From assembly GCF_018691265.1 (NCBI RefSeq), contig NW_024881303.1:13881777-13945776 (forward strand): DNA of 64,000 nucleotides, written 5' to 3'. The stretch comes from Tyto alba (taxonomy: Eukaryota; Chordata; Aves; Strigiformes; Tytonidae). Below the pieces are notes generated by a model that was not told the origin of the DNA, did not search any database, and saw nothing but the letters and a program-made list of their open reading frames with translations. Shown piece after piece: positions 49,781 to 62,801 of the stretch. A program made the position numbers and the translations under genes. Each line of letters opens with the position of its first letter. The stretch's first letter is position 1.

Positions 49781-51113
49781 CCCAGAAAGAATAAGTGGCT
49801 AGATAGCAGTGTTCTGCAAGATATACTTAGAATCAATCATACTACTGTTTTCTCAGCCAGGCTAGTGATCATAAATTCTGTATCTTTCCCCAAGCTCAGT
49901 GGCTGTGCCAGCCATTCATTCAGAAATGCTTCATGTTTCCTGTACAGGAATTCACAATAGGATTATGGATCAAGAGAAAGCTCTGCTCAAGGAGGAGCAG
50001 GGAGTGAAAGGAGACTTGTTTGGTACATCACTGCATAGTGTGCAAAGGGAAAGCAAGCCAAGAAGATGGAGAAATGCAAAAGGAGGTAGAGAAAAAAGAA
50101 CATTTATTTGCACGACAGAAGTTTTGTTCAATGATGAGTTTCTCTGTCTTACCTTACTTTCACTTGGAAACTAGAACTGGAATTTCATTGGGCCAATTTG
50201 GAATTGATCACTAACACATGGAAAAAAATTTTTTACACCTGGAAGAGCCAAAGAAAAAAGGGGTATACACACATGGCTAGCCTGGGCAATATTTTGTTTC
50301 TCTAACCTCTCAAATATAAGTGTGGGAGTGGCCAAAACAAAATCTGCAAATGAAGTCATGTTTCCTTTTCTCTCATATCAGTTCACTCAAAAAAAATGCC
50401 ATTTCTCATAATAAATGCAATGTTCTTCCTCCCTTCTCCATACATGTCTTGGAGGTCCTGGCATATAACGACTATTTGCATTTGGCTTGAACTCACCAGT
50501 CTGCTCCTAAAATATAATGGAGCCTGAGGGGAAGAATTTGTTTGTCAAATATCTTATAATGAAAAAACTAGTTACAGAGATATTCAGTGGCCTTGTTGGT
50601 TTTAGAAACAGAGAATAAAGAGCAACCAAATATTTTCCAAGCCACCAGTGGCCAAAGCAGATGGGAACACAAGCAGGGATGTGGTTACAAGGTCCTACAG
50701 CTACAGTAGCCATTCTACTAGTGAAGCCACCAGGAGTGGTGAGCTAGAAACCTCTGCTCTTTATTCATATCTTGCAGCTGTTAGAAGCAATGAGTGCTGG
50801 ATTTCAGCAGCTTCTGATGAGTTTTGAATTCAGTGTCAGTCCTGAGGCATTAACCATTGCCTTTTAAGAGACAAGGTCTGGTTTTTTTCTGGTGAAAGGA
50901 AGATGCTGCTGTTAGGAGTTTGCCCCTAAGATGCTGGGAAGATCTGCCTCCTTGAACACCCAGGTCTTGCACATTGTTCAGTGGGAGCAATAAACCCAAA
51001 TCTCCTGACAGCTGATGAGGAGCAAGATAATAAGGGGAAGATCCTGAGCATACCCATACTATATGTGATGCATGTAGGAACTTGTCATGTCCTTCTCAGA
51101 AGAAGGAAACAAG

Positions 51114-51965
51114 TGACTTAGATTCATAAATTCCCAACAGAGCGGACAACAGTGAGACAAGTCTCAGAGTCAAGACATTTATTAACTTCCCACAATGTAC
51201 TAATTGGATACAAGATAACTGTCTAAGTATATAACAAATTATGGCAAGGAATATAGTATGCCTTGCATTAGCTAATGATAATAAGGAAAAAGGAAAAAAG
51301 AAAAATGAAGAGAGATAGAGGCAGAGAGGTAGAAATAGACATCACTGGTCCGGGCTCCTGCATTGGTCCTACCCGAGTTAGGGATGCATCTGCCCTCTTC
51401 ACTTCCTCTTCTTTGCTTTTTTTTCTTCACTCCTCACCCCCCCCTCAATTTACACACTTTTCTTGGGTCTCTCCCCTAGGTTGACCCACATATCTATGTA
51501 TCGCATGTATGGGGAGGGGTAAGTTTTTTCATGGGATGATGTAACTAGCATGATCTTGTTAATCTTCATTAGCATATGCTGGGGTGTCAACTTTAATATT
51601 CATTTCACAGATAATGAAGTAAAGGTCATTCACTGGACAAATGGCCCTTGAAACTTTACAAGATGCACCAGGGAAGAACCATCCTGTTTCCACAAGACTC
51701 CCTCCCCCAGCTACATCCTGTGCTAATCAGGCCACCATATCAGGTCCAGCTTCCACATTATCCACCCTGTGACTATAATTTCATTACTTGAGAGTGTTTG
51801 AGACATTCCTCAGGACTGAGGACGGCTCTCCCCCCATCCCTTATCTTTGCCAAGTTTTGTTTCTGGTCCCTGTTTTTCTCAGACTGTTTTTTTCAGTCCC
51901 ATTGTCGAGGAGCTACAAGTTGTCTCTAACAGAACTCAAGAGCAGCAGTGCAATAACTTAATGTA
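51114..51965 (-). mobile_element. Solo LTR of an endogenous retrovirus, third family
   Basis: On the minus strand the sequence GTTAATAAATGTCTTGACTC (plus 51167-51187) supplies an AATAAA signal followed by GAGACTTGTCTCACTG, a typical R-U5 layout near the end of an LTR. The plus strand would begin TGACTTAG and end TTAATGTA. ACAAG occurs directly outside both limits (51109-51113 and 51966-51970), which supports these ends, though the last CA has drifted to TA. An alternative right limit is CCCTGACA at 51993. It differs in sequence from the other LTRs here. No retroviral genes adjoin it. Confidence 0.7.
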
Positions 51966-51995
51966 ACAAGTTATTTTTCCTGTTTCCCTGACATC

Positions 51996-52013
51996 TTTTT
52001 TTTTTTTTTTTTT
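51996..52013 (-). repeat. T18 homopolymer
   Basis: Eighteen consecutive T residues just right of the LTR. Confidence 0.95.
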
Positions 52014-55000
52014 CCAAGTCAAGGCCTGGAGGTATGGCTAACCATTGGCCATCTCCCCACCTCAGCCTGGCAAGCTAATTATGCAGAACATGGGTGATAA
52101 CACAGTTCACCTGTCTCCACATTAGAGATGAAAGGTCCAGTCTTTAAACATGCCAAATCAGGTTAAGCCAAAACCTGACTACTCGGAGTAATTTCCAAAT
52201 GAGAAATACATCAGACATCTCTCCATGTCCAAAAACATTCTTGGGCAAAAGACAATTTAAAGTAGAACATTTCAAAATGCAGGGCTAAATTTAATGAATG
52301 GTTTCTTTAACCTGCAATACTGCAGATATAATTGGCTACTGGACCATGATGTACATATTTGTGTTGAGTTTTACACAGGCAGAATTCTAAAAAATTTTAA
52401 TACTTTAAATGGTGACATCATTAAAACTCCAAAAGTGTGTATGGGTTTATATATTAAATATATAGATACATGTGAATGATTTTATAACCATAACTACATG
52501 ACTTTATAACTGTAATGGTCTGTGTACACTTAAAAATTTTTCTCCCAAAATATCAAAAGCAAAACATAATACTTAGTTTTTCACATATGTATGATCCCTT
52601 TGGGGCACTTCCTAAACTCCTTTGTCAGGGCTGAAGCTCTAGAATTAGCATACAACCACCAGAGCGAAGCAGAGTAGCAAGTATTTCATCTTGTCATCAG
52701 AGCCTTGTCCCCTCTTAAGGGAATTCAGTGACTGTTTCAACTGAAAGATTTTGGTTCTACCCAGTTTTCTACTTCTATTCACAAACAATACCGACTCAAT
52801 CACTTTCAATCTCAACTGTACATGACTAACTAGTAATTTCCTGCATTTGTGACATACCATGACCCGCCTTGATGCTGTTAAAGTTTGTGACTTCACAGAA
52901 AAGCACTGGCAAGTTGATAGCGCATGACCCTTGGTAAGTTGTTCTGCAATTGTTTGACTTTGTTTTGCAAGTTTATGCTCTCATAGAACATGGACACCAT
53001 ATCATTCTATGCTGGCTTCATTAAGAGAAAACGATCCTGTCTTGCAGTTAAAAAAAAAAAAAAAAAAGAAAAGCTGTAACTGTTGAAGCAGCATGTACCT
53101 AATAAGCTACTTCTAAATCTGGCTTCATCATTTCAGTCTGTGGACTAGCAGAACAGAGCTTGCAGAATCGTTCTCAAGTAAGTATTGCTTTCTCTTAACA
53201 GCATGCTTGTTTTTTCATTTAAAATGTATAACAGGTAGTAAAGAAATCTTCAGCATTGAATTAGTGGTGCTGCAATATGACAACTGAATGCCTGCTTTAA
53301 ACATGAATTAGCATGCTCTGTTGTTTCATTTGGCAGACATTACTGTCTTAAAAAGGAAATATTTAATAAACTAGGTACAAGACAGTAATTTGTATGGATG
53401 AAGCTTCCCAAAGCTGCAGTGCTAGAAAGCTAATGGAATGGTTTAAAATTGACTGTCATTATAGGGTTTCTAAAAATTTAGTTATGTATCTTTTATTTGT
53501 ATAATACACATCATGGAATATGTCTATTTGATTTCATCAGAACTGGAAAATGTATTCTGAATATGCTACTGGCCATTAAGTATTACATTAATAAAATAAT
53601 TTCTATCTTCAAAGAAGGAAACAGTCAGATAGTGGCATTTATATTATTAATAAAGCTAATATGTACACATTAAACCTACCTTGGGTTTGTATTAGATGGT
53701 GAAGGAAAATATTTGTAATAGATGACTTCGTAAAATTATACAAAGTATTAGTCAATCACTGTTAAACCTAACAGAGTAAAGATGAAATAATTGTTTGTAT
53801 GAGAAACAACATAAATGCATGCCATTTGCCAAAACAAACAGCACATACTGTAGCATGCTTTCTGCAAGAGTATTTAAACAGCTCTGATGAACATGTCTTT
53901 GATATAATGAAATGGGGTGGGACTATGGGAGTCAAAGGAAAAAAAAATAGCAATATTTTGCTTCATGTAGAAGTTGTAAATCTTGTAGCAGAAGGGAGTT
54001 AGGAACAGACAACCCACAGGGCTACCTTTACGTTTGGTGTGCAAACACACACATCCACATGAAAACAAACATTTTTTTTTCTCATTTAGTCCTAGCTGCT
54101 TAGCACCAATTCCCATGACATGCAATTCTGATTGCAAACACTCAGGTTTGCAGCACTCAGCAAAACTATACTGTAGCTGCATCTGATACATTACAGCTCT
54201 GGTATTAATATCCTGGAAGCTTTTAACACAAACATGTCCTATACCTCTAGATAATATTATGCATCCTATTTTTTTATGTAGGGAAAAATATGCTGCAAAA
54301 ATCATACTGTTTAGTTAACTTCCAAATAAAACTACATAAATACTTTCCTCCTGATCAGGTTATCCATCCCCCAACACCCCATGATAACAGAAGTCAAGAA
54401 ATTACCATTTATTTCTCCCAGGTATTTTCAAATTATCTATAACAACAAATTTAAAAGCATACTGCCAAGCCAATTCATTTATATGCAGGCAAGCTTTTTT
54501 AAGCAAACTTTTCCAGGACATACTGAAGCATGAAACTGGAACAACCATTTCCTTATTTACTGTTTAATAGAAATAGAAAGTCTTGAGCAGATTATGCATA
54601 TGGAGAGATAAAGAATGAAAGCAGAGGTAACAAAATTACTGTGTTACAGTTATGGTGAACAATAATATATATTGCCTTTTGCAAGCAACACTAAGCTTCC
54701 TAGGGCCAGCTCTGAATGGCCTAATAAATTAAAAGCCAATAAAGGAAAGGTTTAGCCTGACATCTCACAGCTCTTCTCAAAATCTCAGGAAAACACGGTA
54801 TAGTTACAACAAGGCCAATAAGTAGTAAAACTTAAGGTACCATTCCTGAAAGACTAAAGGAGACATCAGTGAGTAATAACACCACTAACAAGCTTTGATC
54901 ATTTCCACAGCTATTACTATTCAGCAACAGGAGGAAGCAATCATTGGTAACTATTTCTGAGACAGACTAGGAGGGTGAGGAGGTGGAAGAGGGCTGCATT

Positions 55001-56078
55001 TGTGAGGCCACCAAGGGGAAATGGTGACTTCATGATCAAGGAGACAACATTGCCTAAATGAAAAGGATCATTCCTTCCTTATCATTTGTGATTTCTTAAT
55101 CCTCCAAAAGAATTATCCAAATGAAATCCCATAAATTTAGTACAGGTCAATTGCTCTTATGAAAGTCAAAGCCCCCAAGGATTTGACCTTCTACAAAGAA
55201 CTGTGAATTTTTGTAATACTCTCTTGAAAAACTCAGTTTAATACAGAATTTACTAATTTGAATAAGCTTACCGGACACAGGGGAAAAAAAGAGAATTTCA
55301 TAGCAACATCTTACTCCGTTGTGGTTTATGCATTTGATAAAGACTTTCCTCCCAGTCTTAAACTTTCCTCTATGTTTAACATTTAATTAGTAGAATTACA
55401 TATTCCTGCAGATGTAAAAAAGATGACAAGAAAAATGCTGCTGTACTGAAAGAACCCTTCAATACTCCTGGAAGCATCACTGGGAAGGACTTTGGGTAGC
55501 CTTAATTCATCAGTGAGGTGGTATCACATCAAAAAAGGATGTTATATGGCTTCAGAGACAGCAAGGCCTTGCAGATTGTGGCATCCAGCATCAAACCAGG
55601 AATGGATTTAAGTAAAATAAATTAAATTGGCATAGAAAATATAATTAAATTAAAAATAAAGCAGAATTCAGTGGTTGAGAAATATTTTCATTCCACCTGA
55701 GGAAAAAGGAAGTGTATTTTTATTCTAAGTCTAATTTTGCATGAGAAGCTAATTCCATTCTTCCACTCACTTTTCCTCTCTACTGTTTTAAATTTTCTTA
55801 TACTTTTTCCTCCTCTTTTGCCTAATAGCAATAATAGCAGTAAAGGATATGGGGGCTGGGAAGTAGGAAGAGAGAAAAGGGAGAGTAAAATTAGGAAAAT
55901 GGTATACTTAGTTTGGAAAGCTACACAACACTGCCATCCCACCTCAAAGAAGGCCAGGCTTAAGAATAGACTGAAAGGATTTGACGCTTTCGTAAAAAAT
56001 ACACATGTTCAAGGAGCAGTGGAAGAAACTAAGACTCCTCATCTGTGTATTCTCAGAAGGATCAATTATTTTGCTGTC
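52014..56078. other. Non-coding DNA, no gene seen
   Basis: Holds A18 at 53050-53067. The minus frame 53874-54305 (143 codons) is Cys-rich but shows no domain. The plus frame that begins at 55737 runs into the LINE relic described next. Nothing else is recognised. Confidence 0.5.
53050..53067 (+). repeat. A18 homopolymer
   Basis: Eighteen consecutive A residues. Confidence 0.95.
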
Positions 56079-56280
56079 TTTTCACTAAACGGCTACAAAG
56101 TGATCTGGAAACACACAATCAAATGCTAGTGTAATGCAGATGACCTACAGCTCTACCCATCCTACAGCACGGCTACAAAGAAGGTACAGTGCATGAAGAA
56201 GAGCTCATGGAGCAGCTGGCTAAAGCAGAAGCTGAGCAAGCAAATGATGATGTTGGCAGAGGACAGAAAGCATTTTGAGG
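56079..56280 (+). mobile_element. L2-like LINE reverse transcriptase relic
   Basis: In one frame the plus strand reads LNGYKVIWKHTIKC, a stop, then CNADDLQLYPSYST. The pattern I-x-K-H-x-I-x-C-H-x-Y-A-D-D-x-Q-L-Y is the catalytic palm motif of L2-type LINEs and their relatives in vertebrates. The two Asp residues of the active site are still present, but the tyrosine has become Asn and a stop lies just before it. The frame continues through SSWSSWLKQKLSKQ, which fits the segment after the catalytic motif. L2-like elements have long been inactive in birds, so this is an old fossil. Its ends are not defined. Confidence 0.55.
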
Positions 56281-56636
56281 ACTCATTCACAGTCAAGGTA
56301 TGCAGCCACGGTTGGTCACTAAACACTAATCTGATAAAGAAACTGTTATTCACAGATGCTATTATCTTCCATTAACTAGGAAACTCATCTCTCTTGGACA
56401 AGGACAACAATCTCTCAGACAGGTGATACCACAAGCTTTTAGTGCTAAGTTCCAACATGGAGAAAATGCTGTAGTGTATATGCTCTGAAGCTTGGCCTAA
56501 CTAGACCACAAATCTGTTCCCCACATTGTAGATCAGCCTCCATATCATTTTGTATTTCTCTCTTCAAAGCAGTCCATTGTCTGAACTGTGGATAAATAAA
56601 AGATCACTTAAAACCCTTGAAAAAAAAAAAAAAAAA
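56281..56636 (+). other. Sequence ending in AATAAA plus A17 tract
   Basis: No coding content is recognised. The stretch ends with ATAAATAAAAG at about 56592-56602 and, about 19 bases later, seventeen A residues (56620-56636). That spacing matches a polyadenylated transcript end, but A-runs of this size are frequent in the window, so a chance match is quite possible. Confidence 0.4.
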
Positions 56637-59600
56637 GATCACAGTCTGCAGCTTCATTTCTCTGGCTTTTATCGGCAATAGTAAAAATTTCTCTTCATGG
56701 GAGAATGAAAGTGAAAAAGCCCCTTGGGAATTAAGGGTAACCAAATGTCATTATCAAATGCTGCAAGAGCCTGGTACATTTCTTTGAGTAGCTTTAAAAC
56801 TATACACAGCAACATGTGTCCACAGTGCAATTTTTTACTGCTAGGGAGCAGATGACAACAGACAACAGCTTACAACTGATAGTAATTTGGCTGCTTGCAC
56901 AGTAATGGAAGGCACTCCAACAGTACGATACAGAATGCAATAAGGACCTGTGTCAAAGGAAAAGACTCTTTTCTTCTGCTGTATTGCCATAAAAATAATT
57001 TTTACATTGGTATATTAAAACATTTTGTGCTTACATTTTTCTCTTCCTTAATTTTTAATTCATTTTTTAAAGCTATAAATACAGCTTGCATGTTAAATGA
57101 GTGGCTGGCTCTGTTTTTATTTCAGCTGTAGCATTTGTCAGAGAACAGTGACTGTTTTCAGGGTGGTGTAGGATTTATGCTAAAAAACATCTATCTAATG
57201 CTCAACAGTTCTTACAGGTTTAGCACAGCTCTGCCTAGTATGTAGCTATAAATTAAATGAATCAGGCTTGTGACTGTTGGCAAGAAAGACAGCACAGCAA
57301 TTTGTTGCATTGTATTTAGTCACTCAGTAGTTGTAAGACAGATAAATGTTTTCTTCATCATGGTGCAGAGGTAGATTAATAATAATTCAGAGGAATTTAG
57401 ATCCTTTAGATCTTTAGATTTAGATTCAAGGTGGGATGCAGACACTGTCTGCATGCATAGGAGCATGAGTTTCTTAAATGTCTCTGGTCTGTAAGACACC
57501 ACAGTACCTTTTCACATCCTTTTCATGCCAATAAAACCTACCATTTGTTAAGAATCCAGACTGATTTAATGGTGGCAGCACTGGTTCAATTTTTTGTTTG
57601 TCATTACACGGTACAGAGTTTCCAATAATTGATAGAGAAAGGAAAAACTCATTTCCTGATTTTTAACTCCTTCCCATTAACAGTCATTCATTAAAACAAA
57701 GGAACTGAACTTTCATTTTACTGGTCTGGAAGACAGATGGATTTTATAGAGTTAGAGCAAAAGTCTGGTACAATTTTCCTTAGGACTGCAAGACTTTCAA
57801 GCAGAAACTAGTGGGGTAAAATGACTACAGGCAATGCTAGTTGTGTCTCCTGTCCATTAGAAATTATTTGTTCTTAAAAAACAAAATAAAACAAAACAAA
57901 AACCAATGGTGAAGTGACATTTCAGTGAATATTTAGTGAAATGGAATTTTTGTTGTGTGACACCTGGCATCCTAGAAATAGACATTATTCCCACTAATTT
58001 GGAAATACATTCTGAAGAATAACTAAATAAAACAATGCTGAGAAGACTTTAAGCCAACACTGTTTTGCTGAATAAATTGGGATAGACAACCTTGCATTAA
58101 AAACAAATTAGTATTTGACAACCATTACAGAACAAAAAAACCCAGAGAGGAACATCCTTATTATTTAAACGGATAAACTTAACTGTAAAACAGAAAGGTT
58201 CCATAAAGCACTCCAAAATGAACTGCATTAAGTGCAAATAGTATTGAGTAAGATGTGATAAAATCTTCCTTAAAGGCAGGAGGGAAGAGTATATCTGAAC
58301 AAGAATGGGCACTAGAAGAGTTGAGATATAGCTATTCTGAGAGTGGACTACATGCTGAAGGACTTACATATCTGTAGGACAAACTCAGAATTTTGAAAGG
58401 AATTGCAATTCCTACCAATTCCAGTGGGTTTGGCTCTGGTGCTTAGGCAGTATTTCTGAGAAGTTGAAAGGCTGATCGAGAAGTAGACACAAAATAATTT
58501 TTAGGAAATACACTCTATTATAATGGGAAAACTCACACTTTGTTGCAACAAGAACAGCAAAGACAACAGTGTAATTATTGATAGAAAAGCTTGGAGTCTA
58601 CTCATTGACTACAAAAGGCTCTGGAACAAACCTTAATTGGAACTAAAATAAACCTCAATATTGTTTAAAATCAGATTTACACTTTTTTTTTTTTTTCATT
58701 AATAACCTAAAATTTTCTTCTGAATCTCAAAATTTGGAAAACCTTTTGTCTCAATTTAATTTTTTAATGTAGATAATCTGCTGAATATATTATTGTTAAT
58801 GTATCAAAAGGCATAATTTTAGTTATATAAAAAGTTTGCATGCTTCTTTAGCACTAGAACTGTTGAATGTTGTCTGCTTTCACCCAAAAATGATCATATC
58901 TTCCAGAGCTCTACACAAAGAAACTTCCAGTTGTCATAACAACCTACTGCAGCAAATTCAAGATAGCTTGTATTTGCTTTTGATACTATTAGCAAAAATT
59001 ATAATCTTCTGAAGTTTAAAAAACAGGGATATTATTTAAAAGAGAGAGGGGAATTTATTTATTTAGTTATTTATTTTAATTCTCACAATACTCAGTTTTC
59101 AATTTTAAATCTTCATATGGTAGTCTGTAGAGATATTAAATTGCATCAAGTCATGTTTGCAGGTAACTCTGGTTTGCTCCATTTTTATACAAAATATACA
59201 GGTTTCTAATAATGTCTGTGTAAAATGACATTCAGAATATAAACAAGCCTAAATTAACCTTTAGAAAAATCTTCATGTGCTCTTCTAAGCAACAAGTTTA
59301 CTAGACAAGTCCCTCAATGTTTCAGTCTTGTCAAATGAAATACTGAATCATTATGAAAGTTTCACTTATTTGAGATTCAGCAGACAATTTAGCAGGAAAG
59401 GATCAGTATGGCTCTGTCTATATTGCTATATTAATACTAAAATAGAACATCTTAGCCATTGCACTGCACAAAATTACAAACTGGATCCACTCGAGTCCCT
59501 AGAAATGGTTCACTTATGAATTATCACTATGTGAGTCTTGATAGTACTTAAGAAGATGTCACCTGGATCACGGCCTCATTATGCAAGATTCTGTACCAGT

Positions 59601-62600
59601 GCACAGAAAAAGACAGCCCTTTCCTAATTTTTAAGGACAGTTAATGGTGCCTACAGAAGAAAGTGCAGATGTTCACCAAAGGTCAACTAACAAGGTAATG
59701 GTAGAGCTTCTAACAAAAGACATCTTTGCAGAGAAGTCTGTCGCTTAGGTCAGACAGTTTTCAATTGATTTGCACAGGTATACTGTATTATTCCAAGAAT
59801 TGTGCCCATCATTTCTAAAATAGTGTAAAATTAATGCAGAAGCTCTTAAGGTTATTTTAATGTTAATATGACAGTTTTAGAAGAGCTTGGAAATCAGGCA
59901 AACATCCACTTAGCAGAGGCATTTTGTAGCAAGAAATAACAGAAGAATTTGAACTCTCTGAAGGTATTTGTTCCAAGAGTACAGCACAGACTACTGCAGC
60001 AATGCATTGCTATTCATGGGCATACCTGCTTGCACTGGCAGGAGAAATTCTCTTTATCAGCAATGTCTTCAAAGAGATTTAGATATATAAGGCAAAATAA
60101 TTTTAACACTTTAAAAAGTCAGTCACTTAACATACAGAAAATAAATTATGAATATCAAATCATTATAAAAGAGTTCAAAGTCTCAAACATCCAGATTCTT
60201 AAGCATATTTTGGTTTAATACTCAGCTCCTCTATTTATACATGTGACTAATGGAAATAATTTCTGTGATTCAGGTAGTCTCTAGAGAATATTTTGATGAC
60301 TTTATTTAAGACAGACTACTGAATAGTTATTGTTACTATAAACTTTGATAATATCTATTCCAATCAAGATTTAGAGGGATTGATGTGAAAAGATCTGTAT
60401 TATTCAGCTAAGAAGACTTATTTGTCATTTTGCAGCTGTGGTTTATTTTTTTTCTTAATAATTTGATAGGTCTATGTCATATTTCTGAAGTCATTAGGCA
60501 GAAATCATCTGAAGAAAGAGAAGCAGCAGCATAAACAATATTTAAACACCCCACAAGTGTACTTATAACCTACAACCTCATATTTTTCCTATTTTTTTTT
60601 TAATTATATTTGACTCCTATACAGATGACATATTTCAGAACAAATGGGCTCATTCCTGACAATAGAAGAGAATTATATGAGCCATTTTTGTTGGCTGTAC
60701 CACAGACTTTTGTCAGATTCACACCTTAAAATTTACACATATGCAATGCATAGCTGAATTTGTGCTTGTAGTTAACAGTTTTGTTCATGCACAAATGAGC
60801 GCAGTCCCTCATGAATAAAAAAGCTCTTTACCAAATATGTACAAGACAATACAGATTCTGGCTCAACAATGAGGCTTGTTCTGTTTCTGAAACAGACATT
60901 TTAATAAAGTCCATTAAAATTGCAGAACTCACACTTTGTCAAGCTCTAATGGAGCCTGGAAGGCAAAAGACCTGAGGTGCATTAGCACAGACCTTACTTC
61001 TTTGGGGAATCCTGTTTGTTTCAGTAAGTAACTATAACTTCGCAGAAATCTGTATTAGGACATACTGAAAATGCCCTAAATTCTGGATTTACTAGAGAAG
61101 AGTAGTGCTGTATTTTTCCCTGACTGCATTGAAAAGGTCATGAAAATCTTTGTGTTGGCAATAGAAAGCATTCACTAGCCCTTTAAACTGTCACCATTCA
61201 CATTCAAGTGAGAGAGGAATAAATTAATCTAAAACAAGACAGTGTGAACAGGATTTATGCATTTTAAGCCACGTTGTCTCTGTGATCAGGATAATGTTTG
61301 TAGCATGCAATGAAATGGCACAGTTCCATACAAAATATGGAAGCATCTCAGAAAGTAATTCCAGTAAAAGTAATTGATTTCTGATGTGTTAAAAGGATCT
61401 TTCCGTCCCCCTCTTATTTTCAAAATTAATGCACTTACTATGTTAATTTGAGAGATTTGCAACACTTCAGCAGCTTTTATGAACTATGGTTTAAATGAGT
61501 CCTGTAATTACCAACGTGGAGACAATAAATTCTGTGCAGTGGGCAAAGTGACTTGTAACGAGGGACCTAAATATAATGGCTGCTTCAAAAGCTCATGGAA
61601 ATACATTTCAACCCAAGCTGCCACTGCTCTTTCAGCCATGTATGATACTTTTAAATGTGCTGTTCAATGACTTTTTTCCACTTCCTTGCCACCTTACCCT
61701 ACTCCTCAATACCTTCCAGGGATACTCCTGATGTCACCTTGCCCCACTGTTTAAGGGAGGTCACTCAGGTTTTTGCTTGTGATTGATTCCTCTTTCTCCA
61801 CCTGTTGCGTTTCATCAGTCAGAAAGCCATGGTGGTGACAATCACAGTGATGTAAGCAGAATCTGATTCCCACCAGACACAGTTAAAAGACCTGCTTTCA
61901 CCCTTATGCTAAAGTAAGGAAATGCAAATAAAATCTCTAATCAGTCAGTTCATTCTCTGGTCAGGTCCTGTGGCAGCACATCATCGGGACACTCCGAACC
62001 TTTGCACTAATTATAGAGTCAGACTATAGCCCTTAACCTCATTTAAACTAGCCTTTAGGTTCCATCATATACAAAGCAAAAATATAAATTCTGCACTTCA
62101 CAATTCAGACTTGCCTGTCTAAAAAAAATGCGAAGAATGAGAAGAGCTTCACATGCAAGAAACTGGAAGTACACATCATTACTGCTCCATACTTATTTAC
62201 AATGTTGAAATATTGCAACTTGAATTGGATTCAAACCTTTAAAAATTATTTTAGAATAAAATTATGGCAAGAACAAGAAGGTAGAGAGTGAGAATCACAC
62301 TCTCTTTTTGTCTTTCTGGGTCTAGCAGATCTGTCACTAAGCTTTCTAACAGAACAGCAAACACTAGTAGCATTAGGACAATATAGCATGACCTTCTCTA
62401 CTATCGGATTTTAAAAAGCCCTGAAGCAGAACCACCCCGGACTTTACTTAGTGACAATTGATCTACATCATGGCAGTTCAATTTCCAGTTCAACAGACAT
62501 GAATACGTCATATGCTACTTTGGATCAATTAAAGCCCATGCTCATCCACTAAACACTCAATACCCTGGAAAATTTGCATGTCCTATAGATTCTGTTCATT

Positions 62601-62648
62601 AGTATGGTTAATTAAAATGATGAGAATATGCTATTGATCTAATTATGA
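56637..62648. other. AT-rich DNA upstream of the coding exon, no gene seen
   Basis: Short frames only. A frame at 61479-61670 encodes a small peptide with five Cys residues (CNYQRGDNKFCAVGKVTCNE and onward); it has no signal peptide or flanking splice sites that I can support. This stretch may be intron or 5' flank of the gene at 62802. Confidence 0.45.
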
Positions 62649-62801
62649 AACATATGCATAATTTGGGATGCTTATGGGATAAAATGTGGTGGTTGTACTG
62701 TTATGCCTTTCAAAGTCATGCCTATTGTCTTACAAGATAGAGAAGGATTTATGGGAATGCCACTTTCACTGATGCCAGCTGACATACAGACACAAAAATA
62801 A
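62649..62801 (+). other. In-frame open stretch ending in TAA just before the coding ATG
   Basis: After a TGA at 62646 the frame of the downstream coding exon stays open for 50 codons and contains several ATGs (62703, 62718, 62751, 62757, 62772). It ends with MPADIQTQK and TAA at 62799-62801, directly followed by the ATG at 62802. A plausible splice acceptor (TATTGTCTTACAAG) ends at 62736. If the exon starts there, the ATGs from 62751 would form a short upstream open frame; otherwise the stretch is intron. Confidence 0.45.

Larger units (their letters stand above)
42019..51113. other. Long non-coding stretch, no gene seen
   Basis: Holds T18 at 47479-47496, a TA-rich patch at 48922-48960 and an (AAAC)n repeat at 49734-49780. 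A GC-richer patch at about 48250-48330 is unassigned. The frame at 43871-44251 (plus, 126 codons) and the minus frame at 43505-43774 look slightly protein-like but contain no motif I recognise. No repeat ends or exon pairs were convincing. Confidence 0.45.

Noticed and set aside
53874..54305. 143-codon minus-strand Cys-rich frame
   Set aside because: The cysteines show no regular spacing, there is no convincing signal peptide, and no splice context was seen.
61479..61670. Small frame with five Cys residues resembling a secreted peptide
   Set aside because: It lacks a hydrophobic signal sequence, and its Cys spacing matches no family I know.
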